NCBI GenBank assembly: GCA_016764135.1
Contig: JAESSL010000021.1
Span: forward strand, 1-10,341
From: Alphaproteobacteria bacterium
GTDB taxonomy: Bacteria; Pseudomonadota; Alphaproteobacteria; UBA8366; GCA-2717185
Direction of reading: 5' to 3'
Length of the DNA stretch: 10,341 nt
The notes under the pieces were generated by a model that saw only the letters and a list, made by a program, of their open reading frames with translations, did not search any database and was not told where the DNA came from. Every line of letters starts with the position of its first letter. Within the stretch, counting starts at the first letter, position 1. Positions 1 to 5,258 of this stretch are shown piece by piece. A program made the position numbers and the translations under genes.

Positions 1-411
1 GACCACATGCCCGATTTCATGACCCAGGACGCCCGCAAGTTCTGCCTCGTCCTGCGCCAGCGCCATGAGCCCCCGCGTGATATAGACATATCCACCGGGC
101 AGCGCGAAAGCGTTGACGACCGGAGAGTTCAGTAAGGTAAAGGTGAAGCCCAGTCCCGGCGTCTCCGTCGCTGCGGCAAGACGGCCGCCGATGCTGGCGA
201 CATACCCTGCGACCCGGCGATCGTCATACGCGCCGCCGAATTGCGACAGGATTTTTGGATGTTCGCGCAGACCGATGGATTTTTCCTGACCCGCCCCGAC
301 CAGGATCAAATCCTGTTTTCCCGTTGCGGGATTGACCGCGCACCCGCCACAAAACCCCAGCGCGCTGGTCGCCGTGAGCAATCCACAAAAATGACGTCGA
401 CTCAGGGGCAA
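1..411 (-). CDS. M48-family zinc metalloprotease, Tat-type lipoprotein (N-terminal part)
   Basis: This is a partial gene whose 3' end lies beyond position 1; 137 residues are visible. The zinc-binding motif HEIGH is at residues 131-135, right at the edge, preceded by a helix rich in acidic and alanine residues as in M48 peptidases. The N-terminus carries SRRHFCG (residues 4-10), a twin-arginine pattern, then a hydrophobic stretch and Cys24 followed by AVNPATGK. Lipoprotein M48 proteases typically have a CAVNP-like sequence at this place, although the residues before Cys24 are not a textbook lipobox. I chose the TTG at 411 because GGAG lies six bases upstream and it places the arginine pair at the start; no ATG is available in this frame after the upstream stop. 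Related proteins act in envelope protein quality control; the substrate here is unknown. A TATAGT hexamer at 463-458 on this strand could be its -10 element, but no good -35 is visible. Confidence 0.88.
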   Translation of the reverse strand, partial: MPLSRRHFCGLLTATSALGFCGGCAVNPATGKQDLILVGAGQEKSIGLREHPKILSQFGGAYDDRRVAGYVASIGGRLAAATETPGLGFTFTLLNSPVVNAFALPGGYVYITRGLMALAQDEAELAGVLGHEIGHVV

Positions 412-417
412 GAGCGT

Positions 418-421
418 CTCC
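418..421 (-). promoter_or_regulatory. Ribosome binding site deciding a TTG start
   Basis: GGAG on the minus strand sits six bases before the TTG at 411. It supports that rare start codon for the M48 protease over another in-frame TTG at 423, which has no comparable site. Confidence 0.5.
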
Positions 422-551
422 GGTTTCAAAGTTTCGCCAGTCTCATGGCTATGGGTAACTATACGATAGCGGCAGTCGCCGACAAAGCGCCTTACCGTCT
501 ATAACGGGGCGCTGACATTACGCCTTGCCAACATAGCGCGGCGCGGCGCGG

Positions 552-1367
552 CTAATTTGGCAAGACTTCGATCTGCTCCGGATGGGTCGCGGTGATCATT
601 GGACCATTGCGCGATTTGACCCACCCGCGGACGCGAACGATTTTACCTTCGAGAGATTTTGGATCCAGGCCGATTTTTTTGAAAAGCCGTCGAGATCGTG
701 AATTTATGGTAATGGTGAAATCATCGCGCCAGTTATCGCCGAAATTCAAATATGTCATTTTACGAACGGTCGCGACTTTCAATACGCGTCCTTCCACCAA
801 TTGAAACCCGCCAATATAGCGCTGGATCGAGTCGGGGGTGCGAATTGCATAAAAGGGATGCGCCCTGATGCCGTGACCGCCAAGCCGGGCTACGCGTTCC
901 GCCGCCAATAGCGCCGATACGACGGCGCGGTTGTCCGAAAAACTGTAAACGCGCGCCATGCCTTCTCGCAAGAGCGCCGCCTGTATCCAGAGCCCATCCG
1001 CGTTATGCAAATGCGCCAGTGCGCGATTGTACCGGTCGATCCGGCGTCCGCCATAGGACAATCGCAGTCGTTTTCCCAATGCCAGTCGCTCCAGCGCCTG
1101 TTTTGACGCTGTCGCCAAAGGCCATGTCTTGAAGTTCTTGCGGCCAAGGGGCAATTTGGGCGCTTGAACGCCAACTAACCGGACCTGCCGCCCATCGTCC
1201 AGAACCAGCGTGTCGCCATCGACCACCGACACGGCCACCGCCCAGTCCGCTGGAACCAGGCCCTGTAGCGGTTTCGCCGACGCGCTGTAGATCCAATTTG
1301 GAGCGCTGGAAAACGGCCCAACGAGAAGACCGAAGAATAGAAAGACATAGAAAATGACGCGTACCAT
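552..1367 (-). CDS. Exported SNase-fold protein with C-terminal OB-like domain, altered catalytic site
   Basis: The product is 271 residues. Residues 1-22 form a strongly hydrophobic export signal or membrane anchor. Residues 43-175 match the staphylococcal nuclease fold: VVDGDT (48-53), VRLVGVQAPK (62-71) and DRYNRALA (111-118). Aligned by eye with the staphylococcal enzyme, the Asp21 equivalent (Asp52) and both catalytic arginines (Arg63 and Arg115 for Arg35 and Arg87) are kept, but Ca-ligand Asp40 is Gln68 and general base Glu43 is Lys71. Classical nuclease activity is therefore doubtful. Residues 185-270 form a second beta-rich region (TYLNFG, VRVRGWV, THPEQIEV) that resembles an OB-fold nucleic-acid-binding domain. 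An in-frame TTG at 1427 would add 20 residues. I prefer the ATG at 1367 because it starts directly at the signal sequence and follows AGGAGG, although that spacing of about 14 bases is long. The M48 gene lies downstream on the same strand after a gap of about 140 bases. Confidence 0.85.
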   Translation of the reverse strand: MVRVIFYVFLFFGLLVGPFSSAPNWIYSASAKPLQGLVPADWAVAVSVVDGDTLVLDDGRQVRLVGVQAPKLPLGRKNFKTWPLATASKQALERLALGKRLRLSYGGRRIDRYNRALAHLHNADGLWIQAALLREGMARVYSFSDNRAVVSALLAAERVARLGGHGIRAHPFYAIRTPDSIQRYIGGFQLVEGRVLKVATVRKMTYLNFGDNWRDDFTITINSRSRRLFKKIGLDPKSLEGKIVRVRGWVKSRNGPMITATHPEQIEVLPN

Positions 1368-1481
1368 GAACCGGAAAATCGCCTCCTTTAAAGACCTTGT
1401 CAGTGTCGCACGGCCCGCATTGCGCAAACCAGCGTTTCCGACCTTACGAAATCACAATGCGTTGTCGGGAGCGCCCGCGTA

Positions 1482-2432
1482 ATGCGCCGCGATCTTTTTC
1501 CCGAAATCCGGTCGTTTCGACAGGGGATGCTCGCTGTTGATTCCACCCATAAATTATATTGGGAAGAATCCGGAAACCCGAAAGGCGTGCCTGTCGTGTT
1601 TTTGCATGGCGGCCCCGGCGCCGGCGCCACCGCCGGGCATCGCCGATTCTTCGATCCCAAACACTATCGGATTATCATTTTTGACCAACGCGGCGCCGGG
1701 CGCTCCACGCCGTTTGGCTCGCTTGAAAATAACACCACCGGGCATTTGGTTGCAGATATGGAGACGTTGCGCCGTTATCTTGGCGTTGAAACCTGGTTTG
1801 TTTTCGGCGGTTCCTGGGGCGCCAGCCTCGCTTTGGCCTATGGAGAGGCGCATCCGGACCGTTGTCGGGGGTTAATCCTGCGGGGCATATTTTTATGCCG
1901 GGCGCATGAGGTGGACTGGTTTCTCGATGGCGTGCGCCGAATATTTCCCGACATTTGGCGCCAGTTTCAGGAATTTTTGCCGGAGGACGAACGCAGTGAT
2001 TTGTTGGTCAACTACCATCGGCGGCTGATCGATCCGGACCCTCGCATCCACAACCCGGCTGCGACCATGTGGAGCCGATACGAAGGCGCGTGCTCTACAT
2101 TGCTGCCCAATCCGAGCGCGACTGCAGGGTTGGCCGCACCGGACAAGGCGCTTGGGCTGGCGCGGATCGAAGCGCATTATTTTATGAATGCGTCGTTTAT
2201 GGAAGAAGGCGCGCTTCCCGCCAATGCGGATCGTCTTCAAGATATTCCCGGCGTTATTGTGCAGGGACGCTATGACATGGTTTGCCCGGTCGAATCCGCC
2301 GATGCGCTGGCGGCGGCCTGGCCTCGGGCGCGCTATGTGATTGTACCTGATGCCGGCCATTCGGCGATGGAGCCCGGCATTCGCCGCGCCCTTGTAGACG
2401 CCATGGAACGGTTCAAGACGCTTGACGGATAG
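1482..2432 (+). CDS. pip: Proline iminopeptidase (prolyl aminopeptidase, S33 family)
   Basis: This cytoplasmic alpha/beta-hydrolase removes N-terminal proline from peptides. The product has 316 residues, the usual length for the family. It shows the oxyanion motif HGGPGAG (42-48), DQRGAGRS (68-75), the nucleophile elbow GGSWG with Ser111, the acid Asp265 in GRYD and His293 in AGHS, which complete the catalytic triad. The segment IEAHYF (229-234) and the N-terminal LFPEI...GML pattern are typical of Pip. There is no signal peptide. The ATG at 1482 is preceded by GGGAG ten bases upstream. The gene is divergent from the SNase-like gene, so both promoters must lie in or near 1368-1481. The assignment rests on motif recognition and is strong. 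Confidence 0.95.
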   Translation: MRRDLFPEIRSFRQGMLAVDSTHKLYWEESGNPKGVPVVFLHGGPGAGATAGHRRFFDPKHYRIIIFDQRGAGRSTPFGSLENNTTGHLVADMETLRRYLGVETWFVFGGSWGASLALAYGEAHPDRCRGLILRGIFLCRAHEVDWFLDGVRRIFPDIWRQFQEFLPEDERSDLLVNYHRRLIDPDPRIHNPAATMWSRYEGACSTLLPNPSATAGLAAPDKALGLARIEAHYFMNASFMEEGALPANADRLQDIPGVIVQGRYDMVCPVESADALAAAWPRARYVIVPDAGHSAMEPGIRRALVDAMERFKTLDG

Positions 2433-2465
2433 CCTGAGATTCGGACTATTGCGTGTGGTGAGCGT

Positions 2466-2483
2466 GCGCGTCGTATGACGCGC
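2466..2483 (+). other. Stem-loop between pip and the PagL-type gene
   Basis: GCGCGTC (2466-2472) and GACGCGC (2477-2483) pair perfectly around the loop GTAT, and two flanking G-T wobble pairs could lengthen the stem. It is GC-rich, but the sequence after it is GTCTAAT rather than a run of T. It could be a weak terminator for pip or a leader structure about 30 bases before the next start. The role is uncertain. Confidence 0.45.
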
Positions 2484-2512
2484 GTCTAATGGGGCGGGGC
2501 GGTAGAATATTT

Positions 2513-3031
2513 ATGAAACAGGTTTTGGCTGGAAAAGTAGCCGCGTTTTTGATCGCGGGGATGACGCTCGGGGCTGCAGCTAGCGCCCTCGCTGGCGATG
2601 ATCCGACATTTATTACGTTTCATGGCGGCGGTTACGATGTGAACGACAACGAAACCGCGGGTCAATTCAACATGGAATACCGGTCCGGCTGGGATGAATA
2701 TTACGTAAAGCCCTTTGTCGGCGTCATGGCGACGACAGAGGCGGCGGCGTATCTCTATGGCGGGTTCATGCTCGATATATATTTCGGGCCGCGGATCGTG
2801 TTCACCCCCAATGTCGCTGTTGGATTGTATTATGACGGCGACGGTAAGGAGCTGGGCAGCGTCATTGAATTCCGCTCCGGCGTTGAATTGGCCTACCGGT
2901 TTGATGACCGAACGCGGCTGGGCGTCGCCTTCCATCATATCTCCAACGCATCCCTGTCGGACAACAACCCGGGCACCGAAACCCTGACCCTGACCCTCTC
3001 GCTGCCTTTGACTAATCTGTTCGCCGATTAG
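2513..3031 (+). CDS. pagL: PagL-type lipid A 3-O-deacylase (acyloxyacyl hydrolase family)
   Basis: The product is a predicted 172-residue outer-membrane beta-barrel enzyme that removes the 3-linked acyl chain from lipid A. Residues 1-28 form a signal peptide ending ASALA-G. The rest has alternating amphipathic strands rich in Gly, Tyr and Phe, and ends in a short strand with a near-terminal Phe. The diagnostic motif is HISNA (142-146), followed by NNPGTE: His142, Ser144 and Glu156 have the same spacing (2 and 12 residues) as the His-Ser-Glu triad of Pseudomonas PagL. An in-frame ATG at 2489 would add eight residues before a complete signal peptide, so I prefer 2513. The ribosome binding site is weak (G-rich sequence upstream). 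Activity would remodel LPS and may alter membrane properties or immune recognition. The family is recognisable from the motif, but overall sequence divergence is high. Confidence 0.85.
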   Translation: MKQVLAGKVAAFLIAGMTLGAAASALAGDDPTFITFHGGGYDVNDNETAGQFNMEYRSGWDEYYVKPFVGVMATTEAAAYLYGGFMLDIYFGPRIVFTPNVAVGLYYDGDGKELGSVIEFRSGVELAYRFDDRTRLGVAFHHISNASLSDNNPGTETLTLTLSLPLTNLFAD

Positions 3032-3104
3032 ACTAAATTCCGGAACAGCCCGACCAAACGCTCCGCGTGACCGCGCCCCTAAAAATACGGTATACAGCGC
3101 CGGG

Positions 3105-3181
3105 GCGCCCGTAGCTCAGCGGGATAGAGCGCTTGATTCCTAATCAAGAGGCCACAGGTTCGAGTCCTGTCGGGCGCACCA
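3105..3181 (+). tRNA. tRNA-Arg (anticodon CCT)
   Basis: The cloverleaf can be drawn fully. The acceptor stem is GCGCCCG (3105-3111) with CGGGCGC (3171-3177). The D stem is GCTC/GAGC. The anticodon stem is CTTGA/TCAAG around TTCCTAA, with anticodon CCT at 3139-3141. The T stem is ACAGG/CCTGT around TTCGAGT. The discriminator is A3178 and CCA is encoded (3179-3181). It reads AGG codons. A TATACA at 3091-3096 could serve as the -10 element. No T-rich terminator hairpin follows directly. Confidence 0.97.
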
Positions 3182-3590
3182 TTTCTGCATAATTTCTGTT
3201 GGTCGATTGGGTTGAAGTTGTCGTCGTGTGTTTTTAGTTTTCTTGAAACGCAATTTATCGCATCTATTCATGACTGATCGCGAGGGCTCATCCTTGTATG
3301 CCGAGGTTTGGAGCAGGTCACCAAAGTGTTGGCTCTATAGCGGAATGGGTAAATTCTCTTGTCTCACATATAAATTCCTTTTCAGAAGACAAGGTGAGGT
3401 AGGTGTTAAACGGGCGTACCTCTTGTTGCATTTATGATGAAACTATCGTGAATGCGTTTCCTGCATCCTATGCGTCGGGTTATTTTACACTTCCGTTGAG
3501 TCTCTAAGTTTTAGTATAATACATTGATTTAAAAAGAAAAAATATATTCTGACGCCGATTTTAAGGCTCAATTTTATCGAAGCTGTCGGA
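3182..3590. other. AT-rich intergenic region, no convincing gene
   Basis: This stretch between the tRNA and the PEP-CTERM control region is clearly richer in A and T than the flanking genes. A 69-codon frame at 3228-3437 has no ribosome binding site and no recognisable protein character. A TATAAT at 3515-3520 looks like a sigma-70 -10 element, but its best -35 partner (TTCCGT, 18 bases upstream) is poor. I see no duplicated tRNA 3' end that would mark an integrated element. Confidence 0.5.
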
Positions 3591-3629
3591 CTGTGTTACA
3601 GGACAAGCCGATCATTAACCGCGTGTTAC
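3591..3629 (+). promoter_or_regulatory. Candidate upstream activator sites of the sigma-54 promoter
   Basis: CTGTGTTACAG (3591-3601) is a perfect palindrome with four-base arms around GTT. Its core GTGTTAC recurs at 3623-3629, exactly 30 bases away or about three helical turns, so two dimers would sit on the same face. The first site is about 90 bases before the predicted transcription start, a usual distance for enhancer-binding activators of sigma-54. Which protein binds is unknown. Confidence 0.4.
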
Positions 3630-3641
3630 TTATACCTTATT

Positions 3642-3654
3642 GAAACTATTGATA
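3642..3654 (-). promoter_or_regulatory. Candidate IHF site
   Basis: GAAACTATTGATA matches the reverse complement of the IHF consensus (WATCAANNNNTTR) at every defined base except the first. It lies between the candidate activator sites and the -24 box, at about -36 to -48, where IHF bends DNA in many sigma-54 promoters. The A-rich run next to it fits this. Confidence 0.4.
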
Positions 3655-3662
3655 AAAAACCT

Positions 3663-3678
3663 TTGGCGCACTTATTGC
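3663..3678 (+). promoter_or_regulatory. Sigma-54 (RpoN) -24/-12 promoter
   Basis: TTGGCGCACTTATTGC carries the invariant GG (3665-3666) and GC (3677-3678) separated by exactly ten bases. It matches TGGCACG-N4-TTGC except for two bases in the less conserved part. Transcription would begin near 3690, giving a leader of about 50 bases before the GTG start at 3743. This also rules out the GTG at 3680 as the translation start. Confidence 0.75.
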
Positions 3679-3729
3679 GGTGCTCTTCTTGAAAGGCATT
3701 ATTTGGTTAATGCCGAGATTTAACGGAGC

Positions 3730-3733
3730 GGAG
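3730..3733 (+). promoter_or_regulatory. Ribosome binding site deciding a GTG start
   Basis: GGAG sits nine bases before the GTG at 3743, in front of a clean signal peptide. The longer alternatives at 3680 and 3710 lack such a site. Confidence 0.55.
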
Positions 3734-3742
3734 TTAATAAGG

Positions 3743-4510
3743 GTGCGTATTTCTTTGAAGCTTAAATTACTAATTGGCGCCGCCGTGTTTCTGGCTGCGC
3801 CGGTCGCTGTCAACGCGACGCCGGTTCTGCATGACGGCGCGTTGTTTAACGCCGTTGGCGGTGGGGTCGGGTTTTCCTACTTGCATAAATCAACGGACGG
3901 GATGGGGCACGGCGCCATCATTAGCGGCAACACCCTTCCCGGCGCTGGAAATCATATTATCGGCGACGTCGCTTATACTTGGGACTTGAGCGGCTCCAGT
4001 CTGGGGACGGGCACAAAGATTACTTTTGATCAGGGTGAAACGGTAATTTTCAGAAACAGCACTTTTGAAGTAGCGCTGTGGACAAGCTCTTCGGATCTTA
4101 CCGTCGGTGCGGCTAACGCAAGCCATGGCTCGGTGCAGGGCGTTGCCGTGACGCATGATATCAGTGGTGAAATAAATTTTGAAATTCGACAAATTGCTGG
4201 CGCGAATGACGGCGCGGTTTTGGCGGATACGTTTGAGTTTTTCACAATAGAAAATATGGGCCCGATAAACGGCATCGGTAGCGCAGGCGGTTCTCCGGAG
4301 GTGTTCAATACATATCTGTGGGGCGATACGGGCGCATTCGATGGCGCTTGCATCGGGGATTGCGGTCAGATTCTTTCGGCGTTTTATGCAGCGGAAGGTC
4401 TTGGAATCGACATTGCATTTTCAGGCGCTCAGGTTCCTGAGCCCGGCGCCTTGGTGCTGATTGGCGTTGGCTTGCTTGGTCTTGGTCTGGCGCGCCGTCG
4501 TCGTCGTTAA
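3743..4510 (+). CDS. PEP-CTERM sorting-domain protein (exosortase substrate)
   Basis: This is a secreted protein of 255 residues. Residues 1-25 form a signal peptide (basic start, LIGAAVFLAAP core, VNA before the likely cut). The C-terminus is a textbook PEP-CTERM signal: VPEP (231-234), a hydrophobic Gly/Leu helix (about 235-250) and five arginines at the end. In such systems a membrane exosortase recognises and cleaves this tail, and carriage is linked to exopolysaccharide and biofilm or floc formation. The mature part is rich in Gly, Ser, Thr and short beta strands. It contains a close cysteine pair (Cys203 and Cys207 in CIGDCG), which may form a disulfide. I recognise no named family in it. 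The gene stands alone: sigma-54 promoter in front, strong terminator behind, no exosortase or polysaccharide genes in the window. In Zoogloea, PEP-CTERM genes are known to need RpoN with the PrsK/PrsR system, which is consistent with the promoter seen here. Confidence 0.9.
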   Translation: MRISLKLKLLIGAAVFLAAPVAVNATPVLHDGALFNAVGGGVGFSYLHKSTDGMGHGAIISGNTLPGAGNHIIGDVAYTWDLSGSSLGTGTKITFDQGETVIFRNSTFEVALWTSSSDLTVGAANASHGSVQGVAVTHDISGEINFEIRQIAGANDGAVLADTFEFFTIENMGPINGIGSAGGSPEVFNTYLWGDTGAFDGACIGDCGQILSAFYAAEGLGIDIAFSGAQVPEPGALVLIGVGLLGLGLARRRRR

Positions 4511-4533
4511 ACCCGTACTGGTTTTTAGATATT

Positions 4534-4567
4534 CGCCGGCCCGTTCAGTGGGGCCGGCGTTTTTTTT
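4534..4567 (+). terminator. Rho-independent terminator of the PEP-CTERM gene
   Basis: A perfect nine-base-pair stem, CGCCGGCCC (4534-4542) with GGGCCGGCG (4551-4559), encloses an eight-base loop and is followed at once by eight T residues (4560-4567). It lies 24 bases after the stop codon. Confidence 0.95.
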
Positions 4568-5247
4568 ATCTGAAGTTTCGTCGTCTAAAACTTGCGTGCC
4601 GCCTCGCCTTGAAGCCTGTGACCATCATGTCGATGCCACGTGGGCGGCCTTTTGGTGAAATATGCAATCGCGTAGGATTAACCGTTGTCTTCCGGTTTTC
4701 TTGGCTTGGAATTGATTTTCATTCCCACCAGAAAAAACGAGAAAGAACGATGCAATGTCAAAGTTGGAAGTTGTTCAGATAGAAACGGGTAACGATAACG
4801 ATACCTAAATTTTTTGAGAACCGGACGAGGGCAAAGTCAGTGCTCTTGACCTGTCCGGCGCCGCCCCGGTTTTTGACGGGCCAGGTCATACGCATAGGCG
4901 CAACGCTTACTGGTTTGAGAAAAGCGACGCCCTGTTTTGGGGCAACGCGATGTCTGCGCTTGGGTGCGGTTGGGTTAACTGGTGAGAAGGCGGCCAACAT
5001 GTTTGTGGAAATCTGAACGCGTAGGGACAATTTCTAATTGTTAGTCTGATTTTTGGAAAAAGGCAGCGTTGTCGCGTTGTCTAGCGCTGGGTCTTGAGGG
5101 AAGCTTGCGTGCCGGCATTTTTACAAATTCAAGCTTTAACGAATATTTAGTTAGATTTAGATTAATAGTCATATGGAAGTTTGCGTTAAATACCAACGTT
5201 TGAAAACTTCACGCCGTTGAAACATGTTGCGGCGCGTTGTCAGCTTC
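4568..5247. other. Long intergenic region with inverted repeats, no convincing gene
   Basis: There is no frame here with a start, a ribosome binding site and recognisable protein character. A minus-strand frame (4758-5030) and a 51-codon plus frame (4627-4782) look accidental. A plus frame of 55 codons (4818-4985) reads protein-like, with several Trp, Gly and Asp residues, but has no start codon in its first 40 or so codons; it may be a gene remnant. GACCTG (4848-4853) and CAGGTC (4882-4887) form an imperfect hairpin with further CCG/CGG pairing. AAGCTTG (5101-5107) and CAAGCTT (5130-5136) form a second inverted repeat in the AT-rich part that probably contains the promoter of the downstream kinase operon. 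I cannot define that promoter. Confidence 0.5.
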
Positions 5248-5252
5248 AGGAA
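5248..5252 (+). promoter_or_regulatory. Ribosome binding site of the PAS kinase
   Basis: AGGAA lies six bases before the ATG at 5259. It favours that start over an in-frame TTG at 5217, which has no such site. Confidence 0.55.
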
Positions 5253-5258
5253 TCAGCG

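Noticed and set aside
890..1660. Long alternative frames opposite or overlapping the SNase-like and pip genes
   Set aside because: They are shadows of the two clearly identified genes and show no family motifs.
3171..3420. Short repeat CGGGCGCACC (tRNA end) versus CGGGCGTACC near 3411 as an attachment-site pair
   Set aside because: Only ten bases with a mismatch, which is too short to distinguish from chance, and no integrase gene lies between or near them.
3228..3437. A 69-codon plus-strand frame after the tRNA
   Set aside because: It has no ribosome binding site, lies in AT-rich DNA and shows no recognisable protein character.
3614..3629. CtrA-like sites (TTAA-N7-TTAC at about 3615-3629 and TTAA-N7-TTAG at about 5137-5151)
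   Set aside because: Each departs from TTAA-N7-TTAA in one base, and such matches are common by chance in AT-rich DNA; the first also overlaps the better supported sigma-54 control region.
4758..5030. A 90-codon minus-strand frame in the long intergenic region
   Set aside because: It has no ribosome binding site or domain, and composition is unremarkable; the plus-strand frame opposite it reads at least as protein-like, so neither was called as a gene.
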